Assembly: GCA_963682055.1 (NCBI GenBank)
Contig: OY821750.1
Location: 4,404,501-4,468,500, forward strand
Direction of reading: 5' to 3'
Source: Primula veris
Taxonomy: Eukaryota; Streptophyta; Magnoliopsida; Ericales; Primulaceae
DNA length: 64,000 nt
The notes beneath the pieces are model-generated. The model did not search any database. It worked only from the letters and a program-made list of their open reading frames with translations, and was not told the origin of the DNA. The translations under genes and the position numbers were made by a program. Position 1 is the first letter of the stretch; every line of letters starts with the position of its first letter. Positions 1 through 12,298 of the stretch are shown piece by piece.

Positions 1-2900
1 CCGGTTAACTTCCTCATATCTTGGGAAGGATGACAGACTGACGGCCGACGGCAGCGTCCTTTGCTTGGCAGGTTCGGCCAAAGCAACGTGTTACGACAGG
101 AACACGGTGCCCGACAGGGACGTCTATCCTTGCAAGCATTTTGCAGCAGGTATAAATGATCTCGTGACATCTCATAAAGTCATTAAATGCGTTTGGCATT
201 TAGTTAGACTTGAGGGAGTCTATGCACTTACTTATCACTAAGTGCAGTTTTGGGGATCAAGCTAAGACTGAGTGGGTTATGCCACGTTACTTCACGTTGT
301 TTCTTATCAACGCTAACGTGCAAATCTCCCCCTAACGACGGGGAGAACAGCCTTAGCGATGTCACTTTCGCATATCATGTGGTAAAGAGATCGCTTGCCA
401 AGATTAATTTATCAAATGATAGGCAGGAGATTCATAATCGACTTATGTTCCCTTAAGAGGTCCATATTTTGAACGCTATAGCGGCTCTATCAAAATATTA
501 ATTAATCACTCTAAACACACGTTAATATGAGACTTCTGGCTCATAACCAGTAACCAACTGGTACGCATATGGTGTTTGAGTGTCTATGAGCCTCATGACG
601 GACCAATGCAACAAAATAGCATAACCCCACACGGAAATATAAATCTTGGTGTGCAAGACCAAGAAATGCGTGCAATCATTTGCAGTCGCATCAGCAAACT
701 TTCCGTGAGTCCATTTGGGTCTGAACATAATCGACAGGATGTTCAATTTCAATTTCCAAACTCAAGTAATTCAAATCAAAATTTTGATTTTTTACTCTTC
801 GGAATTATCAAGTCGACTAGACTTTTCAGGATAATCCGGATCATGAGCCATCAACTTAATGATAGGGCTAAAAGTTTAGGAAATGCTGCATTTCTGTGGA
901 CAACAATAATCATGTGACCTTATTGTCGATGCATCAACCATAACCATTTATATTTATGGTCTGTCTTATGGTTGGATAAGTCCACAATAACTCCTTCAAT
1001 TCTTTACAAGAATTCTACGAGTTCATTTCGTGATCTTTACACATACTAGTCTTTCAAAGTGAACATTAGTGGCATGAATTTCGGATTAATCACGAAATAT
1101 ATTCTCAGAGAGAATCCAAATGCGATGCGATTATAAATCAAGCATCGTATTTTGACCCGGGAATATCTCATCTGGTCAATGCCACAATATCAAAATGCTC
1201 TTATCAATCGACGACAGGCGAATGATAGTATAGACAATCATGTCTTAGCATCTAAATCATTTATCATTTCGACGACAGGTGAAATGATAAGGTAACTTTA
1301 AATGATTTAAAGAATGTGGTAGCAAGCACTTAAAAGACATTTCAACTACTCTAAAATACGCTTTTGGTCGTATTGAATGGAGGCTATGTAAAGAAATTTT
1401 ATTTCTTTCATGAGCTATTACCAGATAACACTAGTTTTCTCGAATATTTTATAACTCAACAAGGTACGACAGGATCTACATGAGTATAAGACCTCATATT
1501 TGACAAATCAATTTGGTTTTTACCAAATATTTTGATTTGGAACGACAGGTCCAGAATCATTGTCACAAAGGACTCTTTTAGGCAAGTAGTTGGTGAAATT
1601 ATGTGGTACACGGTTACCCACTATTTCCAAAAAAAATAAACTACCCCACAAGTATTGCCTAAAATTTCATTAAAGTTTGGTCACATTTGACAAAGGAATT
1701 TGCTCAAAACACTTTAAATTATTTCGAGAAATTTCGTAAACAGGCAAACCATAATCCAAAAGTATGTCCAAATGGAAAAATCATAATCCAAATGGAAAAA
1801 CATAATCCAGATGAGCGAAAAAATGGCTCAATGATTTATCAAAATCAATACAGAAAGGTACCAAACTTATTTGAGCCACAAAACCGGGGGTCTCAAGAGT
1901 TTCCTTTCAGTTGTCTTTAACCACATTAGCATCGGTTTTTTCACCTTTATAATAGTTTTGAACTATTTAAGGAGTAACCGTGCATGACCTTTGTCTTTAT
2001 AGCATAGAGTTCGCTCCTTGAGCATTATCTCTTGCTTTGTGACAACGGGCCATATTGTTCATTTCAATTACTGTCTTGGAGCCACAGGTTTTCGATTTTG
2101 ACGATTGTCTAAAATCTCGCTTGGCTAGGCGATTCATCGGGATCGCGACAATTCGAGACAAATAACACTTGTCTCGGTTCTCGATTCATGGAAAAAAATA
2201 TACACGAAGAGCTATAATATCAGGCAAACAATTCGCCATTGTCCCAATAGGATTAAAACTACTCACCGGGGCAATTTTCTTATCCAATAACAGATGGGTG
2301 ATAAAGGAACATGGTGAATATAAATTCACGATACTACTTATGGAATACAATTTTCAAGCTAGTATTTTGGTGAAAGATTGCTCCAACGTGTCAATTTCAG
2401 ACATTTGTTCACCATAGACGTCATCACGTCTCAAATGTGGCGGCGGAATAAAATCAATGCCTTAGCATTCATCCTGAGGGTAACAACAAACTCGTCTTTT
2501 ACTCATCAAAGATGGCATCCAAAAAAATTTTTGGCATCACATTTTCACACATTAGGGTGAGTAACATGTGGTGACGGATTAAAATTAACGTTTAAACAGT
2601 CATTTCGCAAGTATGTTTTACGATTTTTCTCATCATAGATGGCATCCAACATGTGTTAGGAGTTCTGGATTATTTATCATATAAAACGACTGGTTTATAT
2701 GTTTATGGTTTGCACAAGCATAAACTTTATTTCGAAACGACAGGTTCGAAAAATAGTTTTGCTTTTAATGTGAATAGGTTCTCATTGATCGAACGACAGG
2801 TCGATACAGAGACACCAATTCGGCGAAACATACATCACTATATAAACACACTCGGGGAAATTATTATTTAGTCAACCCCTTTCCGTAGCTCTACTTGAAA
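1..2900 (-). mobile_element. Decayed Ty1/copia internal region, minus strand
   Basis: Two stretches read on the minus strand resemble copia polyprotein. About 2300-2450 resembles the gag segment with a 'TLEQSF' core (family form like MLEKTFSTFH). About 300-752 resembles the C-terminal part of integrase. Gag lies at higher coordinates than integrase, as expected for a minus-strand element whose LTR would be at about 4230-4464. The layout recalls the gag type of RIRE1/Opie (Sirevirus-like) elements, but assignment is tentative. Stops and frameshifts occur throughout, so nothing is translatable. RT and RNase H would lie left of the window. The region also carries the hairpin family described in the findings. 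Positions 1-250 hold nothing else I recognise. Confidence 0.6.
300..752 (-). pseudogene. copia integrase C-terminal remnant
   Basis: The 76-residue open stretch 522-752 contains 'ISVWGYAILLH' followed by 'TPYAYQLVTGYEPEVS'. This matches the copia integrase signature of the form SVWGHAILHAA...YSPLQLVxGxEPNISHLR. Past the stop near 522, a further segment resembles the 'YGPL..VDYESP' and 'LGGE' landmarks that follow in this family. Integrase would insert the cDNA copy; here no catalytic core is readable and several stops intervene. The call rests on the order of these landmarks, not on a computed alignment. Confidence 0.55.
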
Positions 2901-3405
2901 AACGACCAGGAAAGACGGTGAGGGTGGAGGGCACGAATGCCACTTAAAACCCGACCTCATTAGGATATCGACTTCCGCCTATATCTTTCCTAGACATCGT
3001 ATCCAAATAGGTGAGCCTATTTAGGGAAGATTCATAATTTTTCCAACTTAAATGTGAATATATATGATTTCGCAAATTATCATATTATACACATGGCAGT
3101 GATTAAATATATTTAGATTGTACCTGCTTGTAGTACATATTATAACAAGATATTCTAAATCACACTTAGCAATATCTAATACAATCAATCAATCTAAATT
3201 TACCAATCAGTATAAAATATATCACAATTATTATTCTAATGCCATATGTGTAAATTTTATTCATGGTAATTACAACATGCAATAGTAATATATCTTTAAT
3301 TACCAATTAATTCTATATATAGTAATTTTTAACATGCAAAGTGGTTAAATATACATGGAAACATATCAATTTATTCGATTAACATGCAATTTTTATTCAC
3401 TTGCT

Positions 3406-3476
<71 letters not shown>

Positions 3477-4229
3477 TGTGGGTGAATATTTAGACCGAAT
3501 ATTGACTTTTATAACACATATATAATGTTTTTATACATGTAATATATTACAGGAACTATCCGTGTAATTTCAGCAAACTATATATCTATTTACAGCATTA
3601 TTACAGCTTCAGTCCATAATTTCAGACAAGTTTCAGTTTAGTTCTTTAGTAATTAACATGCACAGTCAATAGTTTCAGCGAATTACAAAACAGTCATACT
3701 GTTTTCAGTTTTTTTTACAGATTTAATCCCACAGATTAATACATGTTTTACAATTACATGATTTCCGATTTACAACCCGATTATATGTCTTTTACTGATT
3801 TTGTTTGTATAAAAATACAATTTTACAGTACACTATACATATTAAATATAAGTTGGTTTTTATAGACAGTAAAAAAAATCTATCACGCATAGTTTTTTTT
3901 TTTTTCAACAAATACATGCAATTTGAGTTATTTTGTTACGATCATATATAGTTATCCTACAAGTAACAAAAACTAATACACATGGATTATATACTACGGG
4001 ATATTTATCATGTTTTAGTTATCCATAAAATAATACGTGCGATCACATATATGGAATAAATTAAGTTTTGAATTCGGTACCTTACGCACGGTATGTTGGT
4101 GAAGGCCGATATAGCAAAACCCTAAAAACCCGGATAAACCTCAAGGTTTATAAATACCCAATATCCGTGCGTTTATCAAAAATCTCCAATATCCGCGAGC
4201 GTATATCCTATTCTCCGCGAGCAAAGTGC
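2901..4229. other. AT-rich leader or spacer, no gene seen
   Basis: No reading frame is recognisable. If the LTR at about 4230-4464 belongs to the minus-strand copia remnant, this is its untranslated leader plus later insertions. It contains a pure AT microsatellite at 3412-3473 and short T runs. Confidence 0.4.
3412..3473. repeat. (AT)n microsatellite
   Basis: About 60 bases of uninterrupted alternating T and A. Length is likely polymorphic. Confidence 0.95.
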
Positions 4230-4464
4230 CGATAACTTGTTGTGTGACATATTAGCTCGTTATAGATATATATAGAGATATGTATAGATATAGAGATATG
4301 AAAAACAACAGACGAAGTGTTTATTCATTAATATGATTGTAGAGAGAGATATATCAAGAGACCCCTAACCCTATTTATATAATAGAGGCTAGGGTTACAT
4401 ATGCTAGGAAAGCCCAAGATAGGCCCAATAGAGTAAGGCCCAAGATGACCAATAATATCCTACA
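4230..4464 (-). mobile_element. Candidate copia LTR (minus strand)
   Basis: Read on the minus strand, the block begins TGTAGGATATTATTGG at 4464. It has a TATA-like 'TATTATATAAATAG' about 80 bases in and a polyadenylation-like AATAAAC near 4325. It ends near a GTTATCGGCAC stretch that could be the LTR/primer-site boundary. This order fits a short copia 5' LTR for the element occupying 1-2900. No second LTR or target duplication is visible, so a solo LTR is possible. Confidence 0.45.
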
Positions 4465-5160
4465 ACAATACCCTTATTTTTAAACTTTATACCCCAATTT
4501 TAAAGTTCATACCCCGATTTTTAAACTTCATACCCCGATTTTTAAACTTCATACCCCGATTTTTAAACTTCATACCTCGATTTTTAAGTTAATACCCCAA
4601 TTTTTAAAATTCATATCTCAATTTTTAAGTTCATACCCCAATTTTTAAAATTCATATATCAATTTTTAAAGTTCGTACTCATGTTTTTCGTGTTCATACC
4701 CTTATTTTAAGTTCATATTTCAATTTTAAAAGTTCATACCCTTATTTTTAAAGTTCATATCTCAATTTTAAAGTACATACCCCGATTTTTAAACTTCATA
4801 CTCCAATTTTTAAGTTCATACCCCGATTTTTAAAGTTCATATCCCGATTTTTAAGTTCATAACCCAAATTTTACAATTCATATATCAATTTTTAAAGTCA
4901 TATCCCAATTTTTAAAGTCACACCCTAATTTTTAAAGTCATACCCTAATTTTTAAAATTATATCCCGTTTTTTTCGAGTTCATACCATTTTTTCCGATTT
5001 AATACCCTCTTTTTCTTTTCGTTTTCAAACAAATATTTTTTTTATACCCAATTTTTTCCGATTTCATACCTTCTTTTTTTTAGATTTCATACCCTCTTTT
5101 TTTTTTTGAATTCATACATTTTTTTCAATTTCATATACTATTTTTTTTATTAAAGGTATG
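4465..5160. repeat. Degenerate AT-rich minisatellite (TTCATACCCCGATTTTTAAA)
   Basis: About 30 imperfect copies of a roughly 20-base unit built on 'TTCATACCCCGATTTTTAA', decaying rightward into poly-T-rich versions. A related array sits at 63140-63470. No coding content. Confidence 0.85.
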
Positions 5161-5811
5161 TTTTTGTTAATATAATAGGGATAAAATATGTTTTTATTAA
5201 TTGTCGCGTTTTTTTTTCATTTTTTATGAAATATGTGTATAGCGTTTTGGTAAATAAAGTAAATAATTAAAAAATGGTACCTATAGAATATGATATTATG
5301 GAGGTAGTTAGAAGTAATATAAGTTCAAAGTTGGTATGATGTAACGTAATTAACATGTGATATCTCAGCGTGCTTGCGAAGCAAAGTTTCTGTGAGATAC
5401 CATTGTTTAAATTTGCTTATGTCAAGTAAGCTCCAGAGTCCAGAGACCGAAATATTTCGGAATATTATTGAGTGCTGATTGAAGAAAAAACATGTTTAGC
5501 TCACAAAACTCGGGAGCTTCCACTTTTTTTTTGGTATCAAGAAAGCTGGAAAAAATGGATATTTAACCAGGTAAGAATCATTCTGGATATTTACCATTAT
5601 AAATTACATATTTGGTCAACCTATGTTTTTTAACAGTGTAAAATGGCCTTTTGGAATGATCCGATTAAACTGGACAAAGTTTTCTTTTCTTTTTTTTTCT
5701 TCTCCGATGTGGAGGTTTTATCTTTCTCTCTCTATATATATATACGTATGTGTATATCTCTGCGACAAAGTGACGCTACATTTGTTCCACAGATTTGTTT
5801 TTTTGGGTTAA
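5161..5811. other. Mosaic spacer with duplicated fragments, no gene
   Basis: AT-rich sequence. Positions 5565-5660 repeat the segment seen at 7790-7965 and 37195-37375 ('CAGGTAAGAATCATT' to 'ATCCGATTAAACTGG'). At about 5661 it switches abruptly to the block that precedes the SOT pseudogenes. No credible gene. Confidence 0.5.
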
Positions 5812-6356
5812 TTACACCGTGGTCCTCAAAGTTTAAGGAATCTTCAGTATGGTCCTCAAGTTTTGGACGGATTTCAGTTTGATACAACATATGGGAATTT
5901 CAAGTTTTGGTTTAATTACTCCGTAGTCCTTGAGGTTTAGGAGAATTCCAATAGGGTTCTTTTGTTTTGGGCGAATTGCAGCATGATCCAACATATTTTG
6001 TTGTTGTTTCTTTTTAGTCCATAACAGTTTTGGTACTATTACAATACGGTCCGACAGATTTGGGAATGATGACAATTTGGTCCTATAGTTTGGACGTCAT
6101 TTTGTATATAGTCCTCCGAGTGAGTTCGGAGTTGATGCCTTCTATGACTTAGTTTGCCTTTTATGGCGTTTGGGTCCTTTGTGACCATTTATTTTTGGCT
6201 CTTAGTAGCCTTTATGCCCATTGTTGGTTTGTCCTTAGTAAATAATGATGATTGGGGGTTGATCCCGAATCTTTTAAAGAGAGAAACTCTAAATGTAAAA
6301 TAAAATGTATATTGATCAACCAAGTTTTACAATGGATCCAATTGGTTATCTTAACA
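5812..6356. repeat. Pre-pseudogene repeat block, copy 1
   Basis: The block starts GTTAATTACACCGTGGTCC and contains internal degenerate repeats of 'GTGGTCCTCAAAGTTTAAGG'. It ends in a stretch joined directly to the middle of a SOT coding sequence. Near-identical copies lie at 30720-31271, 34505-35057 and, ending early, 50625-51106. Open frames inside it are not conserved as proteins and look accidental. Confidence 0.8.
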
Positions 6357-6965
6357 GTAGATGTCAATAGTATGCCTTCCCCACGCCTCTTCGGGACCCA
6401 CATCCCATTTCCATCATTACCTAGGTCTATTGAAAGCTTCGGTTCTCGGATTGTATACGTCTGTAGAAATCCTTAAGATGTATTAGTGTCGTTCTGGTAC
6501 TTTGCCTCTGAGCTGAATGGTAAGGACACGCCCCCTTTTTCATTGGAAGAGGCGTTTGAGTTATTTTCTGAGGAGAAATCTTGGTATGGACCCTTTTGGG
6601 ACTACGTGAAGGAATACAAGCAAGCAAGCTTGGAAAGTCCCGACATAGTTTTCTTTATAACGTATGAGGAGATGAAAAGAGATTCGCTGGACTGTACCAA
6701 GAAATTAGCGAAGTTCGTAGGATGTCCTTTCTCTAAGGAAGAGGAGAAGGATGGTGCCGTTAAGGACATTATTGAGTTGTGCAGTTTCGACAATTTGAGA
6801 ACTTTAGAAGTAAATAAGTCTGGACCTGATTTTATTGGAAACTTCACAAATGCTATTTAATTTAGGAAAGGCAAAGTTGACGGCGGAAAAAAACATTTAA
6901 CAAAACAGATGATTGCGTATTTGGACAAGATCGCCAATGAGAAGTTAATTGGCATTTTTCTGTAA
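6357..6965 (+). pseudogene. 5'-truncated sulfotransferase pseudogene A
   Basis: This is homologous to codons from about 126 to the end of the intact 326-codon SOTs in this window. It keeps the catalytic-histidine region (GTHIPF) and the 3'-phosphate motif region (VCRNP). The PAPS 5'-loop (PKSGTLW) and everything before it are replaced by an unrelated repeat block that joins at about 6357. Two in-frame stops break it: TAA at 6474-6476 replaces the Lys of RNPKD, and TAA at 6858-6860 replaces Tyr in 'NAIYFRKG'. Both recur in pseudogenes D and E, and the first also in B, so they arose before the copies multiplied. It cannot encode an active enzyme. Confidence 0.9.
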
Positions 6966-9279
6966 CAAATTCTAAAATTCCGCTTTCCTTTGTGGTGCCA
7001 TCTTTTGCTGCGCCCATATTTCGCTTCCTTGAAGATGTGTCTTGGTATTTACAAGTTATCACTTTATTTTTATACGCACAATAACTCTTTACTTTTGAGG
7101 TATCAACGGTTGTACCTATGGTGAGCGGGATTTAACATTTGCGTAACCCCGGGGCAATCCACTTGCTCTACCTCAGAAGTTTACTTTATCTGTTTTCCTT
7201 CTTAATTTGTTCAATGAATGAGTACTATTTTTTGCCCTTAAGTTGCAAAATTTCTTATAGGGGAGTTACTGAACCTTTGAGTAGATATGCATTTTTTTGA
7301 CTTTCATGTCCTTTGATGTAGATTAAATTCGATAAGCATCTTATCCTAACAACAAGGAAGAATATATCATCAAATTTCAACTTTCCAGTTCCTTAGAGAA
7401 CATTTTTTATCGATATAAGAATGCAACCCGCACATGTGAACTTCCCTTAAGAACATATTAACTGTTTTATCTTGAAAATAAATTGTAGGATAAAAGCATC
7501 AACATTGTGTCCTCAGTCCCACAGATTTTATATTTTTACGTTTAGTTACTCGATGTAATTAGCATGTCTGGAGTTATCAAGCGATTGAAAAGAAAAAAAA
7601 ATCAGTCAAGATTACATGACTCAATAATATTATGTTGTGAATAACAGCCTTAAGCTTCTAATGTTTGGGGATAAAAGAAGAGAACAAACCATCCAATTTC
7701 TTCTTTGCAGCTTCTTCTAAATGCTCAGCAATTCATGTTGCTAAATCCTATAAAAAAAACAGTAGTTTAACACTGGGAAACACTTAAAACCAGGTAAGAA
7801 TCATTCTGGATATTTACCAGATCTCTTCTGGAGAAAGATGACGAAGCCGGTGTAAGTCAGTAGAGATTCAGATAAGAGTATTTAGTATTTACCATTATAA
7901 ATTACATATCAACCTATGTTTTTTAACAGTGTAAAATGGCCTTTTGGAATGATCCGATTAAACTGGATGTGTTCGTTAGGACTTCATATTTTGACAAGTC
8001 TGGAACCTTAACCATGAATTCTACTCTATTTTTACTGATGTTTTTTTTTTTTTTGGAATTAGGAGAAAGGCTGCATAAAAGTTGACCAACTTGGAACGGT
8101 AAAGTGCTTTTTATGTTTACTTGAAAGCTGGCTAATCGGAAGATTTAAAGAGGATGTGTTTTCTTATAAATGTAAAATTCTTGAAGAACGATATTTTGTT
8201 TGTAGTATAATGCTAGTAGATGGTTTTTATATATCATATCTCCGTGCTTTAGTCGAACAAATTTTCTGTGGTAGATATCAATGATTATTTAAAATTGCTT
8301 TTTGTCAAAAATCTTCGGAGAGAGAAATGTTTTAGGCACATTTTCCTGTTCGATTGAAGAAATGGGAAAGCTTCCACCTGCATTTAGGCAGTTGATATCA
8401 TTGTTTTAAAATTAAAACAGCGTGCTATATTGCGTTATAATTCGCGAAATAACATTTTTCGGCCGAAAAACGCTATGATAAACCGCTATTTGGATGAAAA
8501 AACACTAAATTCGCGCTATAGGAACACTATTTACGCTATAGCGGTTGCAGTCAATTTTTTTTTTTTTTTGTCAAAATTTTAATAAAATTATTGGAGGATA
8601 AAGAGAATCAAAACCAAAAACTCTTGTAAACAAAGTAAATACTCTGACATCTCAACTACAATCATTTTGTGATTATTAGTTACAACTTTTTATATATATT
8701 TAGTTAATTTGTATTAGATATTCTGAATTTAATGCTATATTTATATGTATTTAGGCAAAAAAAAAGTACACCGTAAAGCGCTATGTAGCAACGCTATTTG
8801 CGCTTTTAACATTTCTCTCGAAAAAACGCTATGCTAGCGATAACGCTATTTAAAACATTAGTTGATATCAAGAAAGGTAGAAAAGATGGAAATTTAGGCG
8901 ATAATTTAGGGGTAAAAATCCATGTCATACAAGCTCTAGTATGAATAGTGTTCTAAAAAACGATAATTTTGATAAAGTTTTTATGCTATAGGTACGCTGA
9001 AAACATTAAAAGCATAACATTTATCAGTATATATAAGAGCTAAAAAGCGAGCTTTTCTGCTCTCTTGAATCTTAAACCGAGCTTTGATTTAACTTTTAAT
9101 CGAGATTTTTTATTTTTGTTTAATATTAATCATTTACATAAGCGATCTATGTCATTGCAAAAAGGTCAAGCAAATTTAATGATTTTTTCAAACCTAATAA
9201 ATTTTATATATTTTAAAAAACCGTTTACATTTAAACAAAATTTCAGCTTATTTATTAATTTACTTATAATAACTCTACG
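6966..9279. repeat. Duplicated intergenic block, copy 1
   Basis: This is SOT 3' flank followed by spacer, matching about 35654-38720 almost base for base apart from insertions. It includes a Mutator-like MITE at 8400-8859. It also holds the unoccupied target site of an hAT element (CTTCTAAT, 7655-7662) that is filled at 36350. The right end (9061-9279) is the distal upstream region that elsewhere precedes an intact SOT, but here it is cut off by the gypsy element. No gene is seen. Confidence 0.8.
8400..8859. mobile_element. Mutator-like MITE, copy 1
   Basis: A 460 bp non-coding element whose ends, ATTGTTTTAAA and TTTAAAACATT, are near-perfect terminal inverted repeats. It is flanked by a 10 bp direct repeat AGTTGATATC (8390-8399 and 8860-8869). 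The interior is dense in CGCTAT/ATAGCG palindromes such as CGCTATAGCG. Target duplication length and the lack of coding capacity suggest a MULE-derived MITE. The same insertion is present at 37809, so it predates the segmental duplication. Confidence 0.7.
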
Positions 9280-9292
9280 GTGGAAAATGAAT

Positions 9293-9800
9293 GAATGGGG
9301 TGACGCGGGATACCTCGACAAATTCATCAACGGCCGGAACAAGGGCAAACAGCCAGCCGTTGAAGGAACAGATAACCGAAGTGGCAAGACAATCAATGTC
9401 GTACACTTGTCACGGCCCACAACCAGCCGAGGAGACCGCTCCCAACAAAGACAACTGGCGCACTTTGTTCAAGTAGCCAAAGCATCGCAGGCGTCCTCCT
9501 CTAAACGACAATGTCTGCCGTAGAGGCACCCACCTATCTCCTTCTCAGACCATGACGAAGAAGGAGTCATATACCCCCACGGCGACGCAATTGACCTCTG
9601 CATCAAGATAGGGATTGACACGGTTAGCAGAGTCCTTGTCGACCAAGGAGCTTCTTGTGACATCATGTACAAAGAGCTCTTCGACAAGATGGAGCTCCGG
9701 CTACAAGACCTACAGCCTACTGACGTAACACTGATATGCTTTATCTCAGAAACGACCAAACCTTTGTGAAAGATAGTCTTAAGTGTTACAACGGGATCCG
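9293..9800 (+). pseudogene. gypsy gag end and aspartic protease remnant
   Basis: The frame from about 9526 reads a retropepsin-like segment with 'VLVDQGASCDIMY', the Tat variant of the active-site D-[ST]-G loop, followed by 'ELFDKM'. A stop near 9769 and a frame change separate it from the downstream frame, which carries the protease C-terminal 'AILGRPWL' at about 9858. The family enzyme would cleave the Gag-Pol precursor. Upstream of about 9300 only a short gag tail remains. Confidence 0.7.
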
Positions 9801-12298
9801 TGTCAGTTCCCATGGAATTCTTAGTGGTCAACGACAATTCAGGCCACAATGCGATCCTAGGCCGACCATGGCTGCACCCCATACGCGCCATACCCTCGAC
9901 ATACCACCAGAAAGTGAAATACCCAAATGATAGAGGGGAGATTGAGACAGCCCGAGGCTGTCAAGAGGACTCGCGACGTTCTGAGGACATAACCGCTGCT
10001 TTAAAAAGACAGCTGGTCGTCGTGGAACAACCAACAAGCACAAAGAAGTTGGTGGCTCAAATTGCCAACAAGGAAAGAGTGGTGGAGGAGCAGGTAGGAG
10101 AAAAGCTCCGGAAAGTATACATCCCGGGAATGGATGAGGAACACTACTTTCTATTAGGCGAAAACCTCCCCGAGGAGGAATCTAAGGAGCTAGAGACTTT
10201 CCTATTTAACAACGTCGATAAATTTGCCTGGAGCCCCATAGAAATGCCCGGCCTAGACCCCAAAACAGCTTGCCACAAACTGAGTGTCAACATCGAGTAT
10301 GAGCCAATTGCTCAAAAGAGCAGAAAAGTATCTGTCCAACACAGAGAGGCTATAATAGCAGAAGTTCGGAAGCTTTTGGAAGCCGGGGCTATAAGGGAGG
10401 TGTTCTACCCGAAATGGTTATCTAATCCTGTCGTCGTCCCCAAGAAGAATGGCAAGGAAAGAGTTTGTATAGACTTTACAAACCTAAACAAAGCCTGCCC
10501 AAGGGACCTATTCCCCCTTCCAAGGATTGACCAATTGGTGGATGCAACAGCAGGAGCAGAACGGATGACCTTCCTAGATGCCTACTCGGGATATCACCAA
10601 ATCCCACTCGCCCAAGAGGATCAAGAAAAGACCTCGTTTATCTCACCTTTGGGAAACTACTGCTACAAAGTCATGCCGTTCGGCCTACGAAATGCAGGAG
10701 CTACCTACAAAAGGATGATCACAACGGTGTGCCAGAAGCACATTGGGAACATAATGGAGGTGTATATCGATGACATGGTTGTCAAAAGCGAACAGGCCAA
10801 CTCCCACCTGCAACACATCCAGGATGTTTTCCAAACCTTGGGCGAGCATAAGCTGAAGCTCAACGCAACAAAATGCGCGTTCGGCATCAGCAAATGTAAT
10901 TTTTTGGGGCACATGGTCAGCCAAAGGGGCATAGAAGCTAATCCCGACCAGATCGCAGTTCTGCGAAACCTAGCAGCACCCAAAAACAAGAAGCAGGTGC
11001 AGAAACTAACGGGAATGATGACCGTATTGAATAGATTTATCAGTCGATCCGCAGATAAAGGACGACCATTTTTTGAAACACTAGAAAAAGATAAGAAATT
11101 CACATGGGACCCGGAGTGCGAAGCTTCCTTCAGCAACCTCAAAGAGTACCTAAGGACGCTGTCACTACTTGTCAAACCGAACAAAGGCGATATCCTAGCA
11201 TGTTACCTCGCAGTCTCTGCAACAGCAGTAAGCGCAATGATCCTCAGAGAGGAAGGTCGGGAACAATTCCCGATATACTTCGTCAGCAAAACTCTGGTTG
11301 AAGCTGAAACACGGTATTTGCCTCTGGAAAAGTTGTGCCTTGCACTGGTAATGGCAACAAGGAAACTGCCACACTATTTTATTGCCCACCAAGTCTGGGT
11401 TTATACCAAATTCCACATTAAAGAGTCCCTCAGGCGAACGGACATTAGCGGACGCGTGGCGGCATGGGGGGTCGAGCTATCCCAATTTCATATCGACTTC
11501 GCACCCCGGCATGTTATCAAAGGACAAGTGTTCGCAAACTTCATTGCGGAGTTTACCGAGGGACACGACGAACCAACAGCCATCTCCCCACAATCACATT
11601 GGCAGATACATATCGATGGGTCCGCCACCAAAGACGGATCGGGAGCAGGAATCGTCCTCAAGTCTAGTGAGGGAGCCATCATTGAAAAAAGCATAAAACT
11701 GGGCTTCCGAGCAACTAACAATGAAGCCGAGTACGAGGCCATGATAAATGGCATGCTCATCGCACGGTCCCTCGGATGCTCCCACTTGATTGCTAGCTTA
11801 GACTCCATGCTCATCGTCAATCAAGCCATCGGCGAATACCAAGCCAAAGACGACCGGATGATACTATCAAGAGAGAGTCAAAGCTTAATGGCAAAATTCG
11901 AAAAGTGCGAGTTAATCCGAATTAACCGCACAGAAAATGCACACGCCGATGCATTGGCAACCCTGGCCTTGACACTAACATTCGTAAACACTCTGTCAAT
12001 CACAGTGGAACTACTGGAGACACCAAGCATCACCAGAAGGGTAGACCGAGTAATGTTGATACAGTACGAGCTAAGGTGGATGGAGGAAATGGTTCAATAT
12101 CTGCGAAACGGGACGTTCCCGGCAGATAAGATAAAAGCACTCAAGTTAACAAGAAAGGCTCCCAAATTTTGGCTATCCGACCAAGACAAACTATACAAGT
12201 CAAGTTACCGAGGACCACACCTGCTATGCGTCCGCACAGAACAGCAACAACAAATTTTGGAAGAAATCCATGCTCATCGTCAATCAAGCCATCGGTGA
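9800..12298 (+). pseudogene. gypsy reverse transcriptase-RNase H-aRNase H segment
   Basis: An 832-codon open frame. It starts inside the protease (AILGRPWLH), then runs a linker and RT ('VPKKNGKERVCIDFTNLNK', 'DAYSGYHQI', 'MPFGLRNAGATYKRM', catalytic 'YIDDMVVKS' at about 10768). The classical RNase H follows ('YFVSKTLVEAETRYLPLEKL'). A second, archaeal-type RNase H ('IHIDGSATKDGSGAGIVL', 'NNEAEYEAMI') occupies about 11600-11890. RT copies element RNA to DNA and the dual RNase H identifies Tat elements. The frame ends artificially where a 463 bp tandem duplication begins (12268), so RT looks intact but is detached from integrase. Confidence 0.9.

Noticed and set aside
87..2805. PacBio-type adapter artefact as the source of the hairpins
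   Set aside because: The core does not match the hairpin adapter sequence I know, and arms are only 4-10 bp; assembly error is still worth excluding.
5833..6075. Minus-strand 80-codon frame, also at 30751 and 34535
   Set aside because: It tracks the degenerate 'GGTCCTCAAAG' repeat, not a gene; conservation is explained by duplication.
9065..9523. 152-codon frame at the left gypsy junction
   Set aside because: It spans two unrelated sequences joined at about 9280, so it is a chance fusion of non-coding flank and gag tail.
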